From IMG/VR virus record IMGVR_UViG_3300045950_000321, positions 1 through 43,201 of that record: a stretch of 43,201 bases of DNA; one strand, written 5' to 3'. This DNA is from a virus. The position numbers and the translations under genes were made by a program. Below the pieces are notes generated by a model. That model did not search any database. It was not told where the DNA came from and saw only the letters and a list, made by a program, of their open reading frames with translations. Below, piece after piece: positions 1-6,595 of the stretch (position 1 is its first letter; the number at the start of each line of letters is the position of its first letter).

Positions 1-1170
1 ATGCCGAAACTTACCAAGCGTATCGTCGAAGCTGTAAAGGCAAACACCTCTGAATATTTCCTGTGGGACGACGAGGTGCCGGGCTTTGGACTTCGTGTTC
101 TACCAAGCGGTCGGAAGGGCTTCGTTGTCCAATATCGCGCTGGGCGCCGGCCACGGCGGATCAGTCTCGGCCCAAGCAGTGTGCTGACCTGCGAACAGGC
201 GCGCACTCGCGCGATCACGATCATTGCGGCCGTCCGGAACGGCGAGGATCCCGCCGCAAAGCGGGATGCCGATCGGGACGCCCTGACAGTTGCTGAATTG
301 GCTGATCGTTTTGACCGGGAACACATCAGCGTACGGCTCAAAGAGAGCACGGCCAAGGGCTATCGGCGGATGATCGAGCGCATCATTCTGCCCACCCTCG
401 GTCATCACCGCGTCACCGAAGTGACCCGGGCCGACATCGCGAAGCTGCATCATGACATGCGCCACATCCCCTATGACGCAAACCGATGCTTGGAGATTAT
501 CTCCAAGATGTTCAACCTTGCTGAGATGTGGGGCCTGCGGCCCGACGGCACGAACCCACGCAGGCACATCAAGAAATACCCCGAGGAGAAACGCGAACGT
601 TTCCTGAGCGCCAGCGAGCTTCGCCGCGTTGGTGAGGTGTTGCGAGAAATGGAGATGGAGGGTATCGAGCTAGCGTCAGCAATTGCGGCAGTCCGATTGC
701 TGATGCTAACGGGATGCCGTCTCGGCGAAATCATGCGACTGAAATGGGAGTATATCGATTTCTCTGGTCGAGCCCTTCGCCTCCCAGACTCCAAGACGGG
801 AGCGAAAATCATACACCTTGGTCAACCAGCTCTCGACGTGCTGACCGCGATCAAACGCATCGAAGATAATCCTTGGGTGATTACCGGAACATTGCCCAGA
901 GCACCGCTATATGATCTGCAGCCCTTCTGGCAACGCGTGCGGGCGCGTGCCGGTCTTAAAGAGGTTCGCATTCACGATCTGAGGCACACTTTCGCATCCA
1001 CCGCCGTCGCAGCAGGGCAAGGTCTGCCAATGATTGGCAAACTACTCGGGCACACGCAAGTTCAAACGACTGCGCGATACGCCCATCTCGCGGCCGATCC
1101 TGTGAAGCTCGCAGCCGATCAGGTCGCTCAGGAAATCGCCAATAGCTTAAACGGCCAAGCTGCGGCCTAA
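1..1170 (+). CDS. int: Tyrosine recombinase, phage integrase (389 aa)
   Basis: Site-specific recombinase that would integrate and excise the prophage. The N-terminus (about residues 1-85) looks like the DUF4102 arm-binding domain, followed by a SAM-like core-binding domain (about 95-190) and a catalytic domain. The catalytic set is visible: R240 in TGCRLGEI, a Lys near 265, H325 and R328 in HDLRHTF, H351 in LLGHTQ and the nucleophile Y360 in ARYAHL. The length is normal for P4-type integrases. The window begins on its ATG, so upstream signals and the attachment site cannot be seen. Its stop overlaps the stop of the convergent nuclease gene by four bases. Family assignment is secure; the target site is unknown. 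Confidence 0.97.
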   Translation: MPKLTKRIVEAVKANTSEYFLWDDEVPGFGLRVLPSGRKGFVVQYRAGRRPRRISLGPSSVLTCEQARTRAITIIAAVRNGEDPAAKRDADRDALTVAELADRFDREHISVRLKESTAKGYRRMIERIILPTLGHHRVTEVTRADIAKLHHDMRHIPYDANRCLEIISKMFNLAEMWGLRPDGTNPRRHIKKYPEEKRERFLSASELRRVGEVLREMEMEGIELASAIAAVRLLMLTGCRLGEIMRLKWEYIDFSGRALRLPDSKTGAKIIHLGQPALDVLTAIKRIEDNPWVITGTLPRAPLYDLQPFWQRVRARAGLKEVRIHDLRHTFASTAVAAGQGLPMIGKLLGHTQVQTTARYAHLAADPVKLAADQVAQEIANSLNGQAAA

Positions 1171-1688
1171 TCCCCTCCTGAATGAACGTTGGTTCGTAAG
1201 GGTCGCTGCCCTCGTCGCCACTCCCACGGCATCACGAAATCCCCCGACCAGATACCGCGGCGCGCGGCGCGGGCTTCCGCTTCCTGTCTGACGTAATCAC
1301 GGGAGTATCGGGTGTAGGCGACCGCCCAGCCGTTGCGAACCAGCCAAGCGTTGACGTCGACGCCTGAGACGGTGCACTGGCCGACCAGACGGCCATAGCG
1401 GTCGACATCGCGCCTGACGCAAACCACTGGTCGATTGCGCAGATAGTTCTCAAGAGCCGAAGTGGCCCGTTGTGCACAGTCCCATCGCGTGCCGTCCGCG
1501 CGTCCGCAGTCCTGTGCTCCCTCCGGCGCATCGATCCCGAACAATCGAATTCGTATGCCGCGAATTTCTATGGTGTCGCCATCAATCACGGCGGCGATGC
1601 CGGTAATCCGAAAGTCCTCGCCCTGGACTGGACCCGCGATCAGGAGAATGGAGGTCACCAGCACCGCGCGAAGCCAATTAGCTTGCAT
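1167..1688 (-). CDS. Secreted thermonuclease-like (SNase-fold) protein (173 aa)
   Basis: Staphylococcal-nuclease-fold protein, expected to cut DNA or RNA outside the cytoplasm. A classic signal peptide is visible: a Lys-free but Arg-containing start, a hydrophobic core (VLVTSILLIAG) and a likely cleavage after the VQG region near residue 23. The SNase signature follows: VIDGDTIEIRG, then RLFGIDAPE, and later DRYGRLVG and NGWAVAYTRYS. A GGGGAG ribosome binding site lies about 8 bases upstream of the ATG. It is the last gene of the leftward cluster behind the repressor and ends tail-to-tail with the integrase. Such genes are common as lysogenic cargo in alphaproteobacterial prophages; the biological role here is not known. 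Confidence 0.85.
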   Translation of the reverse strand: MQANWLRAVLVTSILLIAGPVQGEDFRITGIAAVIDGDTIEIRGIRIRLFGIDAPEGAQDCGRADGTRWDCAQRATSALENYLRNRPVVCVRRDVDRYGRLVGQCTVSGVDVNAWLVRNGWAVAYTRYSRDYVRQEAEARAARRGIWSGDFVMPWEWRRGQRPLRTNVHSGGD

Positions 1689-1691
1689 GTC

Positions 1692-1928
1692 TCAACTCCC
1701 CACCCACCGCCAAATTCCAAGCACGTTGATGGCCATGAACGTGCCCTGCAAGACGACTAGGCTCGTTTCCCGCTGCGCCAACGACGCGGCAAACCAAAGC
1801 GAGGACGAGACCAGAAAGAGCGCAAATCCGTATCCGACCATTCCGAGATTGAGCGCGATCAGGATGGCGCCAGATACACCGGCAGCGGTTCCGATCCATT
1901 TGATGGTGTTCAATGCGGTCGGGTTCAT
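1692..1928 (-). CDS. Small integral membrane protein, function unknown (78 aa)
   Basis: The protein starting MNPTALNTIKWIG has three hydrophobic stretches (about residues 9-27, 31-50 and 57-75) and ends in IWRWVGS. This three-helix layout vaguely recalls small YgjV/PnuC-like repeat membrane proteins, but no family is claimed. The ATG at 1928 is preferred over an in-frame GTG at 2012 because the sequence upstream is not protein-like in composition. There is no strong ribosome binding site, but the ATG overlaps the stop of a tiny upstream reading frame (TGATG), so coupled translation is possible. The gene ends 4 bases before the nuclease start, consistent with one leftward operon expressed with the repressor in the lysogen. 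Confidence 0.6.
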   Translation of the reverse strand: MNPTALNTIKWIGTAAGVSGAILIALNLGMVGYGFALFLVSSSLWFAASLAQRETSLVVLQGTFMAINVLGIWRWVGS

Positions 1929-2020
1929 CAGAGGCTGCTCGTCCCATATTGGGCAACTGCGGCCGAGGGTGGGAGCGCCGCTCGCGCTGCACGCCGTTTG
2001 CCCCACTTCCACTCAATCAT
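1928..2020 (-). CDS. Possible tiny coupled ORF (30 aa)
   Basis: A 31-codon frame starts MIEWKWGKRR and ends in TSSL. Its ATG overlaps the stop of the preceding 43-aa frame (ATGATTGA) and its stop overlaps the ATG of the membrane protein (TGATG). The basic N-terminus and tight junctions are suggestive, but the middle is Ala/Pro-rich as chance GC-rich frames are. It could be a leader that couples translation to the membrane protein, or nothing. Confidence 0.25.
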   Translation of the reverse strand: MIEWKWGKRRAARAALPPSAAVAQYGTSSL

Positions 2021-2144
2021 GGGCGCGCTTGCAATCGGCGCGCCACGAATGCAGACGGCCGGGGGTACGCAATCTGAACTGCTCGCGAGGCGCCCAGTGC
2101 TGGCCACGCGTACAGAACAAGGATCCCATTGCTGCGCGAGTCAT
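2013..2144 (-). CDS. Possible small degenerate zinc-ribbon-like protein (43 aa)
   Basis: A 43-codon frame starts MTRAAMGSLFCTRGQH and ends in ADCKRAHD. The pattern C..(x)..REQF..(x)..ADCKRAHD resembles the short zinc-ribbon proteins of phages in which two CxxC pairs flank a conserved Phe. Here one Cys of each pair appears to be missing (CTRG and RADC), so it may be a decayed copy. It sits between the repressor stop at 2169 and the membrane-protein cluster, in the same direction. The upstream GGGAAA is only a weak ribosome binding site. Confidence 0.3.
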   Translation of the reverse strand: MTRAAMGSLFCTRGQHWAPREQFRLRTPGRLHSWRADCKRAHD

Positions 2145-2168
2145 CGGCTTTCCCACGTCTGAAGCCAG

Positions 2169-2885
2169 TCAGAGCCGTCGCGCCGCCCAAACGACGCGTC
2201 CGACGACATTCACCTCCTCGGCAATGCGCTCGTACGCCTGGTACTCGGGATTCACGGACTTGATGAGGACCTTAGGCGGATCCGAATTGGGGATATGCTC
2301 CACACGTTTCGCGACCAGCCCCATGCCGTCCCAGATCACGAAGATGCCGGGCGGCACCGGCACGCGCTGACTAGCGTCGATCAGGATTCGGTCGCCGCTC
2401 GACAACAGCGGCTCCATCGAGTCCCCGTCGACCGTGATCATCCTAAGCTCATTCGGCGGCGCGCGGAACTCGTGTCGCACGATCGCCTCAGGGAACAGCC
2501 ACGTCACCTTGGTTTCCTCGAGGCCCTCGTGGAAGGCACCGGGCCCCGCCGAGGCGCGCACGTCGATTTCGGGGATTCCGATGAACCCGTCCGGAACGCG
2601 GGAAGCACGCGCCGGGGCGACACCGACGTCGTCGCCATGCGCACTCACCTTCGCGCGCGGCTTGCGCGGCGGCACGCGCCGATGTCGCAGCGAGTCTTCG
2701 TCCACGTCAAGAAACTCGGCCAGTGGCTGCCGTACATCCTCCGGCAACACCTTCGGCGTTCCGCGAAAAATGAATTGGTGCAGGTAGGCGGCGTTCTTGC
2801 CTATCTTGAGCGACGCGTTCTTTAGATCGGTGTTGCGATCCTCGATCAGCTTCAGGACGCGCGCCCGTACGGGATCGAGGTTCAT
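2169..2885 (-). CDS. Prophage repressor, XRE-S24 (LexA/CI-like) (238 aa)
   Basis: Likely the lysogeny repressor. Residues 1-70 form a helix-turn-helix-like DNA-binding region, a basic Pro/Arg/Lys linker follows (71-82), and the C-terminal half is an S24 self-cleaving peptidase domain. The catalytic Ser is S156 in VDGDSMEPLL and the Lys is K193 in LVAKRVE. A plausible Ala-Gly autocleavage bond is A113-G114 in ASAGPG. By family knowledge, RecA filaments would stimulate self-cleavage and so induce the prophage during the SOS response. An AAGGAG ribosome binding site lies 7-8 bases before the ATG. It is divergent from the early operon across a 117-bp region containing an inverted repeat, as expected for a CI-type switch. 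Confidence 0.92.
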   Translation of the reverse strand: MNLDPVRARVLKLIEDRNTDLKNASLKIGKNAAYLHQFIFRGTPKVLPEDVRQPLAEFLDVDEDSLRHRRVPPRKPRAKVSAHGDDVGVAPARASRVPDGFIGIPEIDVRASAGPGAFHEGLEETKVTWLFPEAIVRHEFRAPPNELRMITVDGDSMEPLLSSGDRILIDASQRVPVPPGIFVIWDGMGLVAKRVEHIPNSDPPKVLIKSVNPEYQAYERIAEEVNVVGRVVWAARRL

Positions 2886-2901
2886 GGGCTATCTCCTTGA
2901 A

Positions 2902-2938
2902 TCAATTGGATAGGAAATTAACAATCTTTTCCAATTGA
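2902..2938. promoter_or_regulatory. Operator inverted repeat and divergent promoter region
   Basis: The arms TCAATTGGA (2902-2910) and TCCAATTGA (2930-2938) are a perfect 9-bp inverted repeat separated by 19 bp, between the divergent repressor and Cro-like genes. The sequence is AT-rich against a GC-rich genome. A rightward -35-like TTGACG (2935-2940) begins inside the right arm. On the other strand TTGGAA followed 17 bases later by TATCCA could be the repressor promoter, lying inside the same arms. Repressor bound here would cover both promoters. The repeat is seen directly; operator function is inferred. Confidence 0.65.
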
Positions 2939-3002
2939 CGCAATAGGCCGATTACGATTTTCTAATTCCTACCATAGCGTGCATTCGCAGGCGGCTTCAC
3001 CC

Positions 3003-3224
3003 ATGATCAGCAGCCAATTTCGCGAGCAGGTAGAGGCGTTTATCGCCGCCCACGACTTCAAGCCGACCGAGTTCGGCCGCCAGGCGGTCGGCGATCCCTC
3101 GTTTGTGTTGGGCCTGCGCCGGGGCCGATCCCCGACGCTCGCGACCGCCGACAAGGTCCTTTCCTTCATGGCGGAGTTCGAGGCGACCGAACGCAAACGG
3201 CATCGCCAGAGGAGGTCTGCATGA
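3003..3224 (+). CDS. Cro-like small HTH regulator (73 aa)
   Basis: First rightward gene across from the repressor, the position of Cro in lambdoid phages. The sequence contains a compact helical region, KPTEFGRQAVGDPSFVLGL followed by RGRSP and a helix ADKVLSFMAEFEATE, resembling small phage HTH proteins in which the GDPSFV segment forms the turn. The ATG at 3003 is chosen over an in-frame GTG at 2979 because AGGCGG lies at good spacing. The stop overlaps the next ATG (ATGA), so it is translationally coupled to the AlpA-like gene. The function as early regulator is inferred from position and size. Confidence 0.7.
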   Translation: MISSQFREQVEAFIAAHDFKPTEFGRQAVGDPSFVLGLRRGRSPTLATADKVLSFMAEFEATERKRHRQRRSA

Positions 3225-3493
3225 CTGACCGTCCGATCAAACACCTCAATCAGATCGAGCTTTCGCGCCGCTGGAGCATCTCGCCGCGCACGCTGGAGCG
3301 ATGGCGCTGGCTCGGCCAGGGACCGCGCTACCTGAAGATCGGTGGCCGTGTTGTCTACCGTCTCGAAGACATCGAGGCGTTCGAAGCACAGCAGGCTCGC
3401 GCAAGCACTGCCGAAGCCCCCCTCTTGCCCACACGCAAGCCGTCCCTCGGTCAAAGCGATCGCCCTGGTGCGAATATGACGGGAGGCGCGTGA
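3221..3493 (+). CDS. AlpA/MerR-type HTH protein, excisionase-like (90 aa)
   Basis: Winged-helix DNA-binding protein of the HTH_17/AlpA type. The core is LSRRWSISPRTLERWRWLG followed by GPRYLKIGGRVVYRLEDIEAF, the typical pattern of helix-turn-helix plus wing with the conserved R-Y-x-x-x-D-I-E ending. Such proteins act as excisionases or as early transcription regulators in prophages. About 30 residues after the domain are low in structure. The start overlaps the preceding stop (ATGA), and the stop overlaps the next ATG by one base (TGATG). Whether it is Xis or an activator cannot be decided from sequence. Confidence 0.75.
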   Translation: MTDRPIKHLNQIELSRRWSISPRTLERWRWLGQGPRYLKIGGRVVYRLEDIEAFEAQQARASTAEAPLLPTRKPSLGQSDRPGANMTGGA

Positions 3494-4338
3494 TGGCACT
3501 GCGGATCGTCACAGCCGACGAACGCCTGGCGGTCGCCAACGCGAAGACCACCGTCGCGATCTTCGGGCCCGCCGGTGTGGGCAAGACTTCCCTCGCCCGC
3601 ACCTTGCCGCCTGCCGAAACCATCGTCATCGATCTCGAGGCCGGCATGAAATCCCTCCAGGGCTGGGGCGGCGACTCAATCCCCGTGCGCACTTTCAAGG
3701 ACGCGGCCGATATCGCCTGCCTGGTCGGCGGCATCGATCCCGCGGCGGACGCCAGCGGATTTCTCTCAGGTGCGCATTACGAGCACGTCAGTCGCGAATA
3801 TCCCGATCTCGCGCGCATGCTGGCGGCAAAGCGCTACGTGTTCGTCGATTCGATCACCGATCTGACGCGGCAGGCAATGGCCTGGTCGAAGACGCGCCCC
3901 GAGGCGTTCTCGGAACGCACAGGCAAGCCCGACACGCGCGGCGCCTATGGCCTGCTCGCGCGCGAGACCATCGGTCTCCTCAAGCATCTGCAGCATGCGC
4001 CCGGAAAGACCGTCATCTTCGTCGGAATCTTGGAGCGCGTTGTCGACGAGTTCAATCGCGAGACGTTCCAGCCGCAGATGGAAGGCAGCAAGGCCGCGCG
4101 CGAGCTGCCCGGCATCGTCGACCAGGTGATGACGCTGTCTCTGTTCGACCGCGATGGCGACGGCTGGCGGCACAATCCAGTCAATGGCGCCGAGCGCCGG
4201 CTCGTGTGCCACTCGGGAAACCCTTGGGGTCTGCCGGCAAAGGATCGATCCGGCAATCTCGAAGAGACGGAGGCGCCGAACCTGATGTCGGTGCTCACGA
4301 AGGCGAACAGGCCGCGCGGGAGCCCGGCTCCCGGCTGA
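3493..4338 (+). CDS. Sak4-like phage recombination ATPase (AAA_24) (281 aa)
   Basis: P-loop ATPase of the Sak4/RecA-like core group, which promotes single-strand annealing in phage recombination together with a phage SSB. Walker A is GPAGVGKTS at residues 25-33; a Walker B-like strand YVFVDSITDL is near 115-124. The length fits the family. The reading frame stays open 192 bases further upstream, but the ATG at 3493 is chosen because it overlaps the previous stop and the upstream part is out-of-phase shadow of the HTH gene. The C-terminal part (RLVCHSGNPWGLPAKDRSGNL) is typical of these proteins. The next gene is a putative DNA-binding partner, which supports a recombination module. Confidence 0.82.
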   Translation: MALRIVTADERLAVANAKTTVAIFGPAGVGKTSLARTLPPAETIVIDLEAGMKSLQGWGGDSIPVRTFKDAADIACLVGGIDPAADASGFLSGAHYEHVSREYPDLARMLAAKRYVFVDSITDLTRQAMAWSKTRPEAFSERTGKPDTRGAYGLLARETIGLLKHLQHAPGKTVIFVGILERVVDEFNRETFQPQMEGSKAARELPGIVDQVMTLSLFDRDGDGWRHNPVNGAERRLVCHSGNPWGLPAKDRSGNLEETEAPNLMSVLTKANRPRGSPAPG

Positions 4339-4367
4339 CGTCGCTCAACGATTCAAACCCTGCCCAG

Positions 4368-4386
4368 CTGCGCGCTCGCCGCGCAG
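4368..4386 (+). terminator. Short GC hairpin between recombination genes
   Basis: CTGCGCG (4368-4374) and CGCGCAG (4380-4386) form a 7-bp stem with a CTCGC loop in the 88-bp gap between the Sak4-like gene and the next gene. No U-run follows, so it is more likely a processing or attenuation element than a true terminator, or chance in a GC-rich genome. Confidence 0.3.
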
Positions 4387-4426
4387 AACGAGGCCCGCGT
4401 GCCCACGATCAACCAAGGACAATCCC

Positions 4427-5194
4427 ATGCTCGATTTCAACGGCGTCGATCCCGCAAAGCCCAATGAACCCATTCCGGACGGCACCTTCGCCAAGGTGAT
4501 CATGACCATCCGCCCCGGCGGCCTCGACGGCGACAGCCCGATCGACCGCGGACTGCTCACCGCGTCCCGCGCTGAGGGCTCCGACGTCATCCAGCTCGAT
4601 TGCGAGTTCACGATCCTGGAAGGTCCGTTCGCCCGCCGCAAGTTCTGGCGCCGCTTCGTCGTCTCGGGCGGCAAGGTCGACGAGCAGGGCGTCTCGATCG
4701 GCTGGAAGATCACGAAGTCCGCGCTGCGATCGATCCTCGATTCCGCCCACGGACTCGATCCCAAGGACGAAAGCCCGGCAGCGCAGGCCAAGCGCCGCAT
4801 CAACGGCTTCTACGATCTCAACAACCTCCTCTTCGTTGCCAAGATCGCGACGGACGAAGAAGGGCGCAGCGAGCTCGATGCCGCGATCACGCGCGAGCGC
4901 CCCGAATGGGCGAAGGTTATGGCCGGCGAATTCGTACCGCCGAAGCCGGGCGCGCGGCGCAAGGCAGCGGGTCAGCGCCCGGGCGCTACGCCTGCCCCGC
5001 AACCGCCGGCGTGGCAGAGCGCGCCGCCGGCTTCCGGCCACCCGAGTCCACAAGGGCAACCGGCGCCTGCCGCGCCCATTCCCCCGAATGTGCCGGCTCC
5101 GCGCCAGGCACCCACGACGGGCGCGCCTGTGGGGCAACCGGTGCCGGGAGCCGTCCTGGCGCGCAAGGTAGGACCTGCCTGGCTCAACGAGTGA
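4427..5194 (+). CDS. Putative phage ssDNA-binding/annealing partner protein (255 aa)
   Basis: Not firmly assignable to a named family. The N-terminal 165 residues form a compact, beta-rich-looking domain: IPDGTFAKVIMTIRPGG, then VIQLDCEFTILEGPFARRKFW, then KITKSALRSILDSAHG and FYDLNNLLFVAKIA. The rest (about 175-250) is a Pro/Ala/Gln-rich disordered tail ending in GPAWLNE. A structured domain followed by a flexible Pro-rich tail with a conserved tip is the layout of SSB proteins, and its place next to a Sak4-like ATPase fits an SSB-like partner. AAGGACA upstream serves as a weak ribosome binding site. Function is inferred from context. Confidence 0.65.
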   Translation: MLDFNGVDPAKPNEPIPDGTFAKVIMTIRPGGLDGDSPIDRGLLTASRAEGSDVIQLDCEFTILEGPFARRKFWRRFVVSGGKVDEQGVSIGWKITKSALRSILDSAHGLDPKDESPAAQAKRRINGFYDLNNLLFVAKIATDEEGRSELDAAITRERPEWAKVMAGEFVPPKPGARRKAAGQRPGATPAPQPPAWQSAPPASGHPSPQGQPAPAAPIPPNVPAPRQAPTTGAPVGQPVPGAVLARKVGPAWLNE

Positions 5195-5202
5195 GGGAGG
5201 CG

Positions 5203-5457
5203 ATGGCAAAGCCGCGCGAGCCCAATCCCGATGATGCCTGGCTCGATCACGTGAGGGCGGAATGCGCAAAGGCCGTTGGCGAATGGCTCGAAGGCTCGGT
5301 TCGCCTGGATCGGCCAATCCGCAGCCTGACATCTTTGGAGCTTCAGTGCATCGCGGAGGCTGCGACGAGCCGCTGGATCGTGCTCGCGTCGCAGCGGATC
5401 GCGGAACGGCCCGATGCGCCCGAGTCGCGGAGGCTCTCGACGCTGCTCCTGGGCTGA
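5203..5457 (+). CDS. Conserved phage hypothetical protein (84 aa)
   Basis: Small mostly helical protein beginning MAKPREPNPDDAWLDHVRAE and ending ESRRLSTLLLG. A strong GAGGGAGG ribosome binding site lies just upstream of the ATG at 5203, 8 bases after the preceding stop. Its stop overlaps the probable start of the DUF6511 gene. Proteins of this size and pattern (charged N-terminus, SRWIVLASQR helix) occur in the same place in other rhizobial prophages as far as I recall, but no function is known. Confidence 0.65.
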   Translation: MAKPREPNPDDAWLDHVRAECAKAVGEWLEGSVRLDRPIRSLTSLELQCIAEAATSRWIVLASQRIAERPDAPESRRLSTLLLG

Positions 5458-5798
5458 GGGCGTGCCGGATCTGCGGCCGCGCCGCGCGAGGCTTCTTCTA
5501 CACGCACCATCTGAGGCCGGATCGCTTTCCGACCTTCGCATTCTGTTCACGCAGCTGCCAGGAGGCCGGCGCCGCGATCGCAAAGAGGACCAACGGCATG
5601 ATCGACAAGACGGAAGCCGAAGCCCGCGCGATCAAGGAGACGCGCGCGGTCTTTGCCGAAGTGATCCAGGACCTCGGGCTGATGCCGACGTTCGAGCATC
5701 GCACCGCGGCAGAGATCGACCGGATCATCGAGGCCTGCGTCGACGGGTTTCGCGAGGCGATGGGCCGCATCGCGCTCAACGACGACATTCCATTCTGA
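5454..5798 (+). CDS. DUF6511-type zinc-finger-like protein (about 114 aa; start uncertain)
   Basis: The N-terminus carries a CxxC pair (CRICGR) and a second C-x3-C pair (FCSRSC) about 25 residues later, a probable zinc site. The C-terminal part is a helical segment ending in ALNDDIPF, preceded by EIDRIIEACVDGFREAM, characteristic of DUF6511 phage proteins. The zinc motif starts at once after codon 5454, where the base order is CTGA, overlapping the previous stop just as ATGA would. ATG codons exist in frame at 5262 and 5283 and a GTG at 5346, but these lie deep inside the preceding gene. The CTG start is therefore proposed, not proven. Function unknown. Confidence 0.65.
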   Translation: MRACRICGRAARGFFYTHHLRPDRFPTFAFCSRSCQEAGAAIAKRTNGMIDKTEAEARAIKETRAVFAEVIQDLGLMPTFEHRTAAEIDRIIEACVDGFREAMGRIALNDDIPF

Positions 5799-5812
5799 GG
5801 TCGCGTCAGCTC

Positions 5813-6595
5813 ATGTTCATCGACCTCAACCATGGCTCCGGCTTCGTCTATGGCCACGCACCTGCCTCCGTCTCGATCGGCGAGCGCATCGACGCCCTTG
5901 TCGACGCGGCGCTCCTGGCGGAACGAGCAGCGATCGCGCCGCGGGACTATCTTGGCGCCTCACGCATCGGCGAACCCTGTGCGCGCCGGCTCTGCTACGA
6001 GCTGATGCAGACCCCCGTCGATGACGGCGCGGATTTCGGCGGGCGCCTGCTGCGCGTCTTCGAAACCGGCCACCGCTTCGAAGACATGACCATCCGCTGG
6101 CTGCGTCACGCCGGCTTCGACCTGCGCACCCACAGGCGAAACGGCGAGCAGTTCGGCTTCTCGGTCGCCGGCGGCCGCTTCCGCGGGCACATCGATGGCG
6201 TGATCGTCGAAGGGCCCGATGTCGGCATCGCCTACCCGGTGCTGTTCGAGCACAAGGCGCTCAAGTCCTCGTCCTGGCAGGACGTCGTCAAGCACGGCGT
6301 CAAGACCTCGAAGCCGATCTACTGGGCGCAGGTCCAGGTCTACATGGCCTACCTTTCGGTGGAACAAACGCTGTTCGTCGCGCTCGACAAGGACACGCAG
6401 GCGCTCCGCTACGAGCTCGTCCCTTTCGATCCGCCTGCCGCACAGGCGCTCTCGGACAAGGCGGTCACCGTGATCCGCGCTGTCGAGGCTCGCGAGCTGC
6501 TGCCGCGAGTGTCCGACGATCCTGACTTTTACCTCTGCACGCTCTGTCCCTACCGCATTCGCTGCCATGCGCTCATGCCGCGAGGCCTTGCATGA
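5813..6595 (+). CDS. PD-(D/E)XK nuclease with Cys cluster, Cas4/RecB-like (260 aa)
   Basis: RecB/Cas4-type DNA exonuclease, probably preparing single strands for the phage recombinase. Nuclease motifs are HIDG near residue 127 and the E-x-K in LFEHKALKS near 149-151, followed by a QVQVYMAYL helix carrying the motif-IV Gln/Tyr. Cysteines lie at both ends, in GEPCARRLCYE near residue 52 and in CTLCPYRIRC near 241-250, as in AddB/Cas4 nucleases that bind a 4Fe-4S cluster. The ATG at 5813 follows the DUF6511 stop by 14 bases. The stop overlaps the helicase ATG (ATGA), so the pair is probably co-translated. Confidence 0.88.
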   Translation: MFIDLNHGSGFVYGHAPASVSIGERIDALVDAALLAERAAIAPRDYLGASRIGEPCARRLCYELMQTPVDDGADFGGRLLRVFETGHRFEDMTIRWLRHAGFDLRTHRRNGEQFGFSVAGGRFRGHIDGVIVEGPDVGIAYPVLFEHKALKSSSWQDVVKHGVKTSKPIYWAQVQVYMAYLSVEQTLFVALDKDTQALRYELVPFDPPAAQALSDKAVTVIRAVEARELLPRVSDDPDFYLCTLCPYRIRCHALMPRGLA

